Assembly: GCF_024199945.1 (NCBI RefSeq)
Contig: NZ_JANADP010000001.1
Coordinates: 8,947,001 to 9,011,000, forward strand
Origin: Bradyrhizobium sp. CCGUVB4N
Lineage (GTDB): Bacteria > Pseudomonadota > Alphaproteobacteria > Rhizobiales > Xanthobacteraceae
DNA length: 64,000 nucleotides
Direction: 5' to 3'
Position numbers and translations under genes: made by a program. The notes below the pieces were generated by a model that worked only from the letters and a program-made list of their open reading frames with translations, was not told where the DNA came from and did not search any database. Within the stretch, counting starts at the first letter, position 1. Every line of letters begins with the position of its first letter. Of the stretch, positions 48,836 through 56,548 are shown piece after piece.

Positions 48836-50242
48836 CTACTGGCAAAAGTCCTCGTTGTTGACCCGCAGGCAGCGCGGCGCCGCGACGGTCCTCTGCCGCG
48901 CGCAGCCGTCGCGGCTGTCGACCTTCTTCAGGGCCCGCAGCGCGGCCATGGTCGGACGGTGCCAGAGATAATGCTCGTCGGAGAGCAGCGAGGCCCGGCG
49001 CAGACCCTGAATGGTGGCAGCATCGAACGCGCCGCCCTGCTCGCCGACAAAGCAATCGAGCCGCGTCAACTCGGCCTGGATGAGCTGCACCAGCTCGCGG
49101 CCCTCATAGGTCGGCCCGGCACTGTCGAGCACCGTAATCTCGCGCAGGCGCGAGGCGGCGGCGCGCGCCTCGTCCGCCTCGGGCGTATCCGGAAACAGCG
49201 CGGCGACGAGATCGTAGGCCTCCGGCGTTCTGGTCTGCCGCGCACGATCGAGCACCAGGGACGCCGCGGACGCAGCCGCGGGCCCGCTCGCGGCCGCGCT
49301 CTTTCTCAATTCAGCCGCGGCGGTGCGGGCCACACCGGCTTCCGGGCTCGTCGGGAAACGATCGACCAGGAGATCGTAGAGCGCGACATTGCCTGTCTCC
49401 CTGGCCGCCGCGAGCAATTGCGCGGCCTGGCTCGGCGGCGGCGGTGGCGGCACGAAGAAGAAGTCGAGCTCGAGCGAGGTGGATTCCCAGGGGATCTGCT
49501 GCTCGCCGGTGGACAGCCGCACCTGGCGGCGCACGCTCTTGAACACGTCCTCCAGCCGCTCGCCGGGCACGATCATCGCGTCCGCCAGCGCCCTGGTGTA
49601 GGGGCTGTGGCCGTCGTCACCATCATAGGCCGTCTTGCCCGAGCCCGTCGCCGAGGCGATGAACACGCCATAGACGGCGCCCATCGGCACCAGTCCGGGC
49701 GCACTTGCCGCCACGCCCGGCGGAAACGGATTATCGCGGCAGGCATCGACGATGAGGATGTTGAGCGCATTGCCTGAAGACGACAGGCGATCGGCGACGC
49801 GCTTGACGCTCAGCGATTGCGGCACGATGTCGGCGCGGCGCTTGATGTCGGCATTGACAGGCACGAGGTAGTTGGCGCCGTCGCTCTCGACGCCATGGCC
49901 GGCATAATAGAGCACGGCGACGGTCGCAGGGCCCCGCGCCTTGATCTTCTGCGCGAACGCGTCGACGTCCTCCGACAGGCTTTTCAGGTCGCGGTCGGCG
50001 ACCGCCGTCACCTCGAAACCGGTCTGCCGCAGCCGATCCGCGATCAATTGCGCATCGTGTCCGGGATTGGCGAGCGTGCCGAGTTTTGCGTAATTGGCGT
50101 TGCCGATCACCAGCGCCAGCCGCGGCGCGGAATCTGCGACCGATTTTCGCGTATCTGGTGCGGCGCGCGAGGCGCCGGCGGCGAGCGCCATGAGCGCTGC
50201 TGCCAACAACACGGCAAGACGACTTCTTAGCAACTGCATCAT
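48836..50242 (-). CDS. Secreted caspase-like (peptidase C14) protein
   Basis: About 468-aa protein. The signal peptide MQLLRSRLAVLLAAALMALA ends near SRA. The caspase p20-like domain spans about residues 40-245, with the catalytic dyad His near residue 116 (LYYAGHG) and Cys near 168 (IVDACRDNP). A Pro stretch (FFFVPPPPPP) separates it from a C-terminal Ala-rich helical repeat region and a Cys-containing tail (LDCFVGEQ; CARQR; RCLRVNNEDFC). These are orthocaspase/metacaspase-like proteases with Arg/Lys preference in many cases. Substrate and role are unknown. ATG 50242 and 50239 are both possible. Confidence 0.85.
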   Translation of the reverse strand: MMQLLRSRLAVLLAAALMALAAGASRAAPDTRKSVADSAPRLALVIGNANYAKLGTLANPGHDAQLIADRLRQTGFEVTAVADRDLKSLSEDVDAFAQKIKARGPATVAVLYYAGHGVESDGANYLVPVNADIKRRADIVPQSLSVKRVADRLSSSGNALNILIVDACRDNPFPPGVAASAPGLVPMGAVYGVFIASATGSGKTAYDGDDGHSPYTRALADAMIVPGERLEDVFKSVRRQVRLSTGEQQIPWESTSLELDFFFVPPPPPPSQAAQLLAAARETGNVALYDLLVDRFPTSPEAGVARTAAAELRKSAAASGPAAASAASLVLDRARQTRTPEAYDLVAALFPDTPEADEARAAASRLREITVLDSAGPTYEGRELVQLIQAELTRLDCFVGEQGGAFDAATIQGLRRASLLSDEHYLWHRPTMAALRALKKVDSRDGCARQRTVAAPRCLRVNNEDFCQ

Positions 50243-50325
50243 CACACTGCCCCCACAGGACGTTACGCAAACGATGTTGCGCTGTCATGTTGGGCGACAC
50301 CATCGTGAGGACGTACACTCTTTCA

Positions 50326-50432
50326 TTCCCTCCCCCCTTGCGGGGGAGGGGCAGGGAGAGGGGTGGCCACGAACTATGACGTCGCCCGGAGCCACCCCTC
50401 TCCCCCGCCCTCCCCCGCAAGGGGGGAGGGAG
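50326..50432. repeat. Dispersed palindromic repeat, family D copy 2
   Basis: Arms TTCCCTCCCCCCTTGCGGGG and CCCCGCAAGGGGGGAGGGAG as in copy 1, with GTGGCCACGAACTATGACG in the middle. It fills the divergent space between the caspase-like gene and the next plus-strand gene. Confidence 0.85.
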
Positions 50433-50537
50433 CGCAGCTGAGCACATCGCCACACCTTTGTTTACGACGAAGCTCCCTCGACGCGCGACCGGCTTCTATC
50501 TAGAATTGAGCTTTTCAAGACTCCTTTTCCGCCCCTC

Positions 50538-51137
50538 ATGCCTGATCAAAATCCCCGCTCGATATCCGGCTCCGTCCTGCGCGTCGCAATGGCGATCGCG
50601 CTGATAGCCTTTCGCGCAGCGCCCGTTTCGGCCGGCGTCCTGAGCGGCCGTGAATTCCAGAACCTGATTGCCGGCGGGCCCGAAGGCACGACCATCGTGT
50701 TTCAGGGCGGCACCGACAAGATCTTCTACTCGCCGAGCCTGAAGAACCGGCTGCGCCAGAGCGCCGAGCTCGGGCCCGACTTCCTCAAGCAGAAGATTCT
50801 CCAGAACACCGTGACCGAGGGCACCTTCATCGGCGCCACCATCGAGGGCGGCAAATGGCGCACCATTTCGGGGATCGCGGGCGTCGCCGCCGACGTCGAT
50901 AGCGGTCACGGCGTGCTGACGCTGCTGCAGACCTTTCCTGAAGACACCAGCATCAAGGCATTCCAGAAACGCGACCGGCTTTATGCCGTCGTCATCGTCG
51001 AGGACGCACCGAGCGGCGTCGTGTGCCGCAGATCACAGTGGGAGCGGCTATTCGCGCTTAAGGGTGAACCGAGGCTGACGACGGTGCCGTGCGAATTCAC
51101 GGTGGGCAATGCGGTGACACCAACGGCACCGCGATAA
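50538..51137 (+). CDS. Secreted hypothetical protein
   Basis: 199-aa protein. The N-terminal signal (LRVAMAIALIAFRAAPVSAG) has a likely cleavage after VSA. The mature domain begins VLSGREFQNLIAGGPEGTTI and has two late Cys residues (GVVCRRSQW; TVPCEF) that may form a disulphide. I do not recognise the family. It is divergent from the caspase-like gene and 13 bases before another secreted protein gene, so the two plus-strand genes are probably cotranscribed. Confidence 0.6.
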   Translation: MPDQNPRSISGSVLRVAMAIALIAFRAAPVSAGVLSGREFQNLIAGGPEGTTIVFQGGTDKIFYSPSLKNRLRQSAELGPDFLKQKILQNTVTEGTFIGATIEGGKWRTISGIAGVAADVDSGHGVLTLLQTFPEDTSIKAFQKRDRLYAVVIVEDAPSGVVCRRSQWERLFALKGEPRLTTVPCEFTVGNAVTPTAPR

Positions 51138-51150
51138 GAGGGGGAAAGAC

Positions 51151-51612
51151 ATGACGACACTGATTCTCGGGGCCTCCAGGGGCCTCCGTGCGACGGGCCT
51201 GCGGGTGATCATGGCCTTGCTGCTGTTCGCAGCGATGCCACTGGGTGCAGGCCCAGCGCAAGCGGGCGGCGGATCCGGCGCGGCCGCCGCGGTTGGCAAT
51301 GCTGGTCTCGACGCGTGCAGCAACAACGCCGGCAAGGCGCTCTACAACTGCGTCGCAGACGTGCTCGACCGGATGAACGGCACCCTGACGCGGAACGCGA
51401 AGCCGGAAGCACGAAGCGCCCTGCAGACCGCGGCTTCGCAATTGAGAGCAGCCGGCACCAAGGCCCAGGCCCTCTCCGCCATTACGCAGTGCCGCGCGGT
51501 ATTCTCCGGCATCGTGTCGGCGATCAAGAGGGACGGGGCAGAACCGACCGGATATGCCGCCGTCATCAGCGTCCTCAGCAAGGCAGCCGCGCTGATCCAG
51601 CGGAAGGGATAG
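51151..51612 (+). CDS. Secreted hypothetical protein
   Basis: 153-aa protein. The signal peptide (IMALLLFAAMPLGAGPAQAG) is followed by a Gly/Ala linker and a helical domain with three Cys (LDACSNN; LYNCVADVLD; ITQCRAVF). It has a GAGGGGG ribosome site. It follows the previous secreted protein gene closely. Family unknown; a small periplasmic helical protein. Confidence 0.6.
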   Translation: MTTLILGASRGLRATGLRVIMALLLFAAMPLGAGPAQAGGGSGAAAAVGNAGLDACSNNAGKALYNCVADVLDRMNGTLTRNAKPEARSALQTAASQLRAAGTKAQALSAITQCRAVFSGIVSAIKRDGAEPTGYAAVISVLSKAAALIQRKG

Positions 51613-51616
51613 GCTC

Positions 51617-51762
51617 CCGTCGTCCCGGCGAACGCCGGGACCCATACCGCGTGATCCATCCGGTCAGCGCAGGCGATTGTACCAAGCGGAGAACTGGTAA
51701 GTGCTGGTCTCCGTCAAACTACTCCCTGAGGTTATGGGTCCCGGCGTTCGCCGGGACGACGG
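51617..51762. repeat. Dispersed palindromic repeat, family A copy 2
   Basis: Arms CCGTCGTCCCGGCGAACGCC and GGCGTTCGCCGGGACGACGG, with the same inner GGGACCCATACCGCGTGATC and GGTTATGGGTCCCGG as at 847-988. It separates convergent genes. Confidence 0.85.
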
Positions 51763-51782
51763 CGGATCTTGAGGCCGCGCCA

Positions 51783-52724
51783 TCACTCCGCCCAGATCAA
51801 TTCCTGAAGCTCGACCAGATCGTTCACCTTGTCCTGCCAGCCTTCGATACAGATGTGGCTGTTGAGGTCGCTGGCCTGGTGCAGCAGCATCAGCGCCATC
51901 AGGCGGCGCTTGAGCGCGAAGTCTGGCTTCTCGTAGCCAAAACCCTCGAGCAGGCTGCGCACCCTCCCCGGCCGGCCCGCCGACATGAAGGCGCTCGGGC
52001 CGAGCAGATCGTAATCGCGCCAGCCCGCCCTGACGTCGCCGAAATCGAACAGGCCGGCGAGCGACCAGTCGCCGTTACGGGACGCGAGCAGGAAGTTCTC
52101 CGGAATGTATTCGCCGATCAGGATCACCGGCGGCGCATCCATCGGAATCAGCGTGGCGGCATCACGCAGGAGATCGTCGAGGCCGGCCAGGAATTTCGGC
52201 GCGAGGCCGAGACGGGTGTGCCGCGCACGGCAGCCCAGCATCTGCGTGCGCATGAAGTCGCTCCAGCGCGGCTCGATTTGCGCGAGCGGGCCGAGCGGCG
52301 CGCGCTGCACGGCAGCAATGGTCTCGCCGATCTGGCGCAGCACGCGCTCCTTCTGCGCTTCGGGCAATGAGGGCCAGATCTCCGAGCCGAGCGTACCGGC
52401 GAGGCGCGTGATGATCAGATAGGGCCAGCCGTCGCGTATCCCCTCCGCGACGATCTCGGGGATCGGCAGATGCAGCCGGCCTTTGAGCTGCATCAGCGAC
52501 CCGCGCTCGGAAACGAATTGCGCATGCAACAGCGGCGGAAAGATTTTCAGGATCAGCTTCTCGCCGAGCCCGACGACGAGGTTGGTGCCGGTCGAGAACA
52601 CGTGCGGCGCGCTGGTGTCGACGCCGTGGCCGCGCGCGATGTCGAGCGCGATCGGCAGCCATTGCGCGGAAGCGGAGCGCCAGCCGCGAAAGGTCTGCGC
52701 GTCGGCGAAGTGAGGCAGTGTCAT
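51783..52724 (-). CDS. Aminoglycoside-phosphotransferase-fold protein with altered catalytic loop
   Basis: 313-aa protein kinase-like fold. The N-lobe has a Lys in KLILKIFPP and hinge PYLIITRLAG. The C-lobe Brenner motif, normally HGDxxxxN, reads I203-G-E205-Y-I-P-E-N210: the His is lost and the catalytic Asp is Glu. The magnesium-binding D227-F-G is kept (LFDFGDV). Most APH-family proteins in soil bacteria phosphorylate small molecules, not antibiotics; with this loop the activity may be reduced or changed. ATG 52724 is chosen; TTG 52733 is also in frame. Confidence 0.75.
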   Translation of the reverse strand: MTLPHFADAQTFRGWRSASAQWLPIALDIARGHGVDTSAPHVFSTGTNLVVGLGEKLILKIFPPLLHAQFVSERGSLMQLKGRLHLPIPEIVAEGIRDGWPYLIITRLAGTLGSEIWPSLPEAQKERVLRQIGETIAAVQRAPLGPLAQIEPRWSDFMRTQMLGCRARHTRLGLAPKFLAGLDDLLRDAATLIPMDAPPVILIGEYIPENFLLASRNGDWSLAGLFDFGDVRAGWRDYDLLGPSAFMSAGRPGRVRSLLEGFGYEKPDFALKRRLMALMLLHQASDLNSHICIEGWQDKVNDLVELQELIWAE

Positions 52725-52746
52725 CGAAGGCAATGTCCCTGCGGCT

Positions 52747-52790
52747 GATCCTTCGAGACGCCCGCTTTCGCGGGCTCCTCAGGATGAGGG
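52747..52790. repeat. REP palindrome, intact copy
   Basis: ATCCTTCGAGACGCCCGC / GCGGGCTCCTCAGGATGAGG hairpin with a TTTC loop. It is the same family as the REP interrupted by the IS110 element about 50 bases downstream, in opposite orientation. Confidence 0.8.
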
Positions 52791-52826
52791 CGGAGTTTGT
52801 GGTCTCGGGGGCCGCCGTCGGTGCTT

Positions 52827-52837
52827 AGCCTCATCCT
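52827..52837. repeat. Left half of the interrupted REP target
   Basis: AGCCTCATCCT, ending with the CT core dinucleotide (52836-52837). Joined to 53965 onward it rebuilds CCTCATCCTGAGGAGACCGC, a complete REP palindrome. Confidence 0.75.
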
Positions 52838-52870
52838 TGTAAGTCAGATCGCGCCAGATCGGCTAAGATA

Positions 52871-53018
52871 GCCGGTGCGGTAACGGACGGGAGACCGCTT
52901 CATCCAAGGGCTATGAAGCCCGTGCCTCAGCGCGGCGCCCCGTCCGTTGTTCCATCGAACCCGAACAGTCGCGAGGGCCGCCTGGCGAGCCCGGTTGCGC
53001 AAGGATGGGTGCAGATGG
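52871..53018 (+). ncRNA. Predicted bridge RNA of the IS110 element
   Basis: Loop 1 has a 10-bp stem AACGGACGGG (52882-52891)/CCCGTCCGTT (52939-52948), an inner stem CCGC/GCGG, a small hairpin GGGCT/AGCCC, and two exposed segments: TCATCC (52900-52905), identical to the left target, and CCTCAG (52925-52930), complementary to the right target CTGAGG. Loop 2 has ACAGTCGC (52965-52972), identical to the element's right end 53956-53963, and CAAG (53000-53003), complementary to CTTG at the left junction. A hairpin at 52975-52992 lies between them. The closing stem pairs ACCC with GGGT and CCAT (52952-52955) with ATGG at the transposase start. Exact ends and transcription are not visible. Confidence 0.65.
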
Positions 53019-53947
53019 ACGCGATCTATGTTGGCATAGATGTATCTAAGGACCGGTTGGATGTTCATATGCGTCCGAGCGGAGAAGTGTTTGCCGTGGC
53101 GCGCGACGGCAAGGGCTTGGAAGATCTTGTTGCGCGGCTTGCGGCCTGTTCGCCGAGCCTGATTGGGCTGGAGGCGACTGGCGGCTTCGAGACGGTGGTC
53201 GCGGCAGCACTGGCCGGCGCCCAGTTGCCGCTGGCGGTCATCAATCCGGCCCAGATCCGGCACTTCGCGCAGGCGATTGGCCAGCGCGCCAAGTCCGATC
53301 CGATCGATGCCGCGGTGATCGCACGGTTCGTTGAGGCGGTGAAGCCCGCCCTGCGTCCCGTCCCGGACGAGCAAGCTCGCTTGCTGGCCGAACTGGTTGC
53401 CCGACGCCGGCAGATCATCGAGATGATCGTCGCCGAACGCCAGCGCGAGAAGCGGGTGGAGAATGTTCGCGTCCGCAAGAGCCTTGCCCGCCACATCAAG
53501 GTCCTCGAGAAGGAGCTGCCGGACATCGACAACGACATCGACACGCTGGTACGGGGCTCGCCGGCCTGGCGGGACCAAGAAGATTTGCTGATCACCTTCC
53601 CGGGGGTCGGCAATACACTCGCACGCACCTTCCTTGCCGAGGTGCCCGAACTCGGCACCCTCAACCGGCGTCAGATCGCAAGCCTTGCCGGCCTTGCTCC
53701 CTTCGTTCGCCAGTCCGGCCGATGGAAAGGCAGGAGCAAGATCGGCGGTGGACGAACTGCCTTGCGGGCGGCCCTCTACATGGCTGCCCTCTCGGCGATC
53801 CGATGCCACCCGCAGCTCAAGCTTTTCTACCGTCACCTCGTGAGCGCCGGTAAGCCGAAAATGGTCGCCCTCATCGCGGTCGCCCGCAAGCTCCTCACCA
53901 TCCTCAACGCCATGCTCAGGGATCGAAAACCATGGCAACCCGCTTGA
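53015..53947 (+). CDS. IS110-family DEDD recombinase (transposase)
   Basis: 310-aa protein. The N-terminal RuvC-like DEDD domain has D9 (YVGIDVSKD), E53 (GLEATGG), D95 and D98 (KSDPIDAA). A coiled-coil linker spans about 120-185. The C-terminal Tnp domain has a helix-hairpin-helix-like ITFPGVGNTLA and the catalytic Ser S234 in RQSGRWKG before IGGGRTALRAALY. ATG 53015 is used (AAGGATGG upstream); a longer frame from 52913 would translate the bridge RNA region. It inserts the element at a guide-specified site without target duplication beyond the core. Confidence 0.93.
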   Translation: MDAIYVGIDVSKDRLDVHMRPSGEVFAVARDGKGLEDLVARLAACSPSLIGLEATGGFETVVAAALAGAQLPLAVINPAQIRHFAQAIGQRAKSDPIDAAVIARFVEAVKPALRPVPDEQARLLAELVARRRQIIEMIVAERQREKRVENVRVRKSLARHIKVLEKELPDIDNDIDTLVRGSPAWRDQEDLLITFPGVGNTLARTFLAEVPELGTLNRRQIASLAGLAPFVRQSGRWKGRSKIGGGRTALRAALYMAALSAIRCHPQLKLFYRHLVSAGKPKMVALIAVARKLLTILNAMLRDRKPWQPA

Positions 53948-53962
53948 CGAAGAACACAGTCG

Positions 53963-54000
53963 CTGAGGAGACCGCAAAGCGGTCGTCTCGAAGGACGAGG
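53963..54000. repeat. Right half of the interrupted REP target
   Basis: CTGAGGAGACCGC-AAA-GCGGTCGTCTCGAAGGACGAGG; it begins with the CT core. Together with 52827-52837 it makes a full REP palindrome of the same family as 52747-52790. Confidence 0.8.
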
Positions 54001-54018
54001 CGCGCGCTCCGGCCGCGA

Positions 54019-55344
54019 CTACCTATCGGGGCTGGCGCGCTCGAACTGGCGCAGCAGCTTGTTGCCGCGCTCGACGGCGGTATCGAGCGCGGCTTGCGCG
54101 CTCTTCTGGCCGCCAAAGGCCTGCTCCAGCTCCTCCTCGATCGTGCCGCGAATCAGGTTGAAGGAGCCGAGCCGGATGCCTTTGGAATTCTCGGTCGGCG
54201 GATGCAGCGTGATCTCCTCGAACGAGATCGCCGAGCCGGGATTGCGCTCGTAAAATCCTTGCGCGCGCGTCAACTCGAAGGCGGCGCGGGTAATCGGCAG
54301 ATAGCCGGTGTTCTGGTGCCAGGCGGCCTGCACGCCGGGCTGGGACAGATAGGCGAAGAACCGTGCCACGCCCTTGTATTCCTCGCGCGGCCGGTCGCGC
54401 AGCACCCACAGCGTGGCGCCGCCGATGATGGAATTCTGCGGCGCGCCCTTCACGTCGGGCCAATACGGCATCATGCCGTAGCCGATCTCGAATTTCGAAT
54501 TCGCCCTGATGTCGGCGCGCGTCGCCGAGGAGCCGATGAAGATGCCGCATTCGCCGTTCTGGAAGCGCGGCTCGGCCGATTGCCCGCGACCGCTATAGTC
54601 GAACAGTTTTGTCTTCTGCCATTCGGCGAGCTGGGCGATGTGCTTCACGACGACCGGATTGTTGATGGTCAATTCCGCATCGAGGCCAGCAAAGCCGTTC
54701 GCACGCGTGGCCAGCGGCAGATTGTGAAACGCCGACAGATTCTCGACATGGATCCAGGACGGCCAGGACGTGGTGAAGCCGCAGACGGCGCCGCGGTCGC
54801 GCAGCCGTTTTGCAGCGGCGCCGAGCTCGGGCCACGTCTTCGGCGGAGTCTCCGGATCGAGCCCGGCGTCGCGGAACATGGTCTTGTTGTAATAGAGGAT
54901 CGGCGTCGACGAGTTGAACGGGAATGACAGCAGATTGCCGCTCGCATCGGTGTAATAGCCGGAGACGGCCGGAAGATAGTCGTTGAGCGAGAACGGCTCG
55001 CCCATGTCGCGCATCATGCTGTAGACCGGATAGATCGCGCCCTTGGCTGCGGTCATGGTCGCCGTGGCGACCTCGTTGACCTGCACGATCGCGGGCTGGC
55101 TGCGCGAGCGGAAGGCGAAGATCGCGGCCGTCACCGTCTCGGTGTAATTGCCCTTGTAGGTCGGCACGACGCGGTAATCGGATTGCGAGGCGTTGAAATC
55201 GGTGGCGAGCTTTTCAAGCTGCTTGCCGAGCTCGCCCGACATGGCGTGCCACCATGCGATGTCGGTGGCGGCGCGCGCCTCGCAGCTCAAGGCGAAGGCC
55301 AGAGTGGCGGCGGCGACCTGCAAAAAGCGCAATGATGAAGTCAC
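54019..55344 (-). CDS. ugpB: Glycerol-3-phosphate-type ABC transporter binding protein (UgpB-like), orphan
   Basis: 441-aa extracellular binding protein family 1. The signal peptide is around FLQVAAATLAFALSCEARA. The mature part begins TDIAWWHAMSGELGKQLEKL; FPFNSSTPILYYNKTMFRDA is the usual UgpB ligand segment, with IIGGATLWVL later. It normally delivers glycerol-3-phosphate or diesters to UgpAEC. No ugpA, ugpE or ugpC gene is in the window; on the downstream side the IS110 element follows immediately. GTG 55344 with GGAAGAG upstream is chosen. Confidence 0.85.
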   Translation of the reverse strand: MTSSLRFLQVAAATLAFALSCEARAATDIAWWHAMSGELGKQLEKLATDFNASQSDYRVVPTYKGNYTETVTAAIFAFRSRSQPAIVQVNEVATATMTAAKGAIYPVYSMMRDMGEPFSLNDYLPAVSGYYTDASGNLLSFPFNSSTPILYYNKTMFRDAGLDPETPPKTWPELGAAAKRLRDRGAVCGFTTSWPSWIHVENLSAFHNLPLATRANGFAGLDAELTINNPVVVKHIAQLAEWQKTKLFDYSGRGQSAEPRFQNGECGIFIGSSATRADIRANSKFEIGYGMMPYWPDVKGAPQNSIIGGATLWVLRDRPREEYKGVARFFAYLSQPGVQAAWHQNTGYLPITRAAFELTRAQGFYERNPGSAISFEEITLHPPTENSKGIRLGSFNLIRGTIEEELEQAFGGQKSAQAALDTAVERGNKLLRQFERASPDR

Positions 55345-55546
55345 GATGGCTCTTCCCGGATCAGGCGGCAAAAGGCGACTATACCCTGCTTAAGGCGCGG
55401 TCCCCGGCGTTTCAACCGGGAATGAAGCCGGACCGCGCCGCACAATCGCCCGAGGGCGCGGCCCGGGATGGCCTTCCCTTTACCATCTGCTAGATTGCAT
55501 TGAACCTTTTGGTCCCGCCATAGACTCCATCTCTGAGGGGTTGAGT

Positions 55547-56542
55547 GTGCCAGTGCTAAACCGTGCCGAACTCTCTCGGGCCGGGGTGATCTTCGTCGCG
55601 CTTCTGTTCGCGATCTGCGCGACGGGGGCTGCAGCGCGTGAATTCCGCGCCGCCGACACCCAGACCGAGGATTATCCGACCGTCCAGGCGCTGCGCTACA
55701 TGGGCGCGCTGATCGCCGAGCGCACCGGCGGGCGGCACGAGGTCAAGGTGTTTCACTCCCGCCAGCTCGGCGAGGAGAAGGAGACGATCGAGCAGACCCG
55801 CGCGGGCGCGATCGACCTCAACCGGACCAATGTGGCCCTGATCGGCAACTTCGTTCCGGCGATGAACGTGCTCGCCATGCCGTTCCTGTTCCGGTCCATC
55901 GAGCACATGCAGAGGGTGCTGGACGGGCCGATCGGCAACGAGATTTTGGGCAGCTTCGAGCCCTACGGCTTCGTCGGGCTCGCCTTCTACGATTCCGGGG
56001 CGCGCTCGATCTACAATGCCGTCCGCCCGGTGAAGAGCATCGCCGATCTCAAGGGCCTGCGGATCCGGGTGCAGCAGTCGGAGTTGATGAGCCAGATGAT
56101 CCGCTCGCTCGGCGCCGAGCCGGTCGAATTGCCCTACGGGCAGGTGCTCACGGGGCTCGCGACCCATCTGATCGACGGCGCCGAAAACAACTGGCCATCG
56201 TTTGTGACGACAGACCATTACAAATATGCCGGCTACTACACCCTGACCGAGCACACGATGAGCCCGGAGGTGCTGGTGATCTCGCTCAAGGCGTGGCGCA
56301 GCCTGTCGGCCGACGACCAGCGGATTTTCCGCGAGGCCGCGCTGCGCTCCAGCCAGTTCATGCGCGAGAAGTGGCGCGACCTCGAGGAGCAGTCGCAGCA
56401 CAAGGCCGAGGCCGCCGGCATCACCGTCGTCAAGGACATCGACCGCAAGCCGTTCGAGGACGCGATGGCGCCGGTGTACGCCAAGGCCGCGAAGGATCCC
56501 GCCGCGGCCGCGCTGATCGAACGCATTCGCAAGGTGGAGTGA
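55547..56542 (+). CDS. TRAP-type solute-binding protein (DctP-like) coupled to two-component genes
   Basis: 331-aa periplasmic protein. The signal region (VIFVALLFAICATGAAAREF) is followed by the DctP fold, with LKGLRIRVQQSELM (the carboxylate-binding Arg) and LPYGQVLTGLATHLIDGAEN. GTG 55547 is preferred, with GAGGGG at six-base spacing; TTG 55541 is also in frame. No DctQ or DctM gene follows: the next gene, seven bases away, is a histidine kinase. This suggests a sensor role as a periplasmic ligand-binding partner, although it could serve a TRAP transporter encoded elsewhere. Confidence 0.85.
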   Translation: MPVLNRAELSRAGVIFVALLFAICATGAAAREFRAADTQTEDYPTVQALRYMGALIAERTGGRHEVKVFHSRQLGEEKETIEQTRAGAIDLNRTNVALIGNFVPAMNVLAMPFLFRSIEHMQRVLDGPIGNEILGSFEPYGFVGLAFYDSGARSIYNAVRPVKSIADLKGLRIRVQQSELMSQMIRSLGAEPVELPYGQVLTGLATHLIDGAENNWPSFVTTDHYKYAGYYTLTEHTMSPEVLVISLKAWRSLSADDQRIFREAALRSSQFMREKWRDLEEQSQHKAEAAGITVVKDIDRKPFEDAMAPVYAKAAKDPAAAALIERIRKVE

Positions 56543-56548
56543 GCCGGA

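Larger units (their letters stand above)
52838..53962 (+). mobile_element. IS110-family insertion sequence, about 1.13 kb
   Basis: Boundaries are deduced from the split REP: the host sequence CATC-CT ends at 52837 and resumes CT-GAGG at 53963. The element therefore has a CT core at both ends and no long terminal inverted repeats, as in the IS110 group. It has a noncoding left end of 177 bases, a 310-aa transposase and a right end of 15 bases. The long left end is where IS110-group elements encode their bridge RNA. The transposase looks intact, so the element may be active. Confidence 0.85.

Noticed and set aside
52913..53014. 34-codon N-terminal extension of the IS110 transposase
   Set aside because: It would translate the predicted bridge RNA region and has no family similarity; ATG 53015 begins at the conserved domain.
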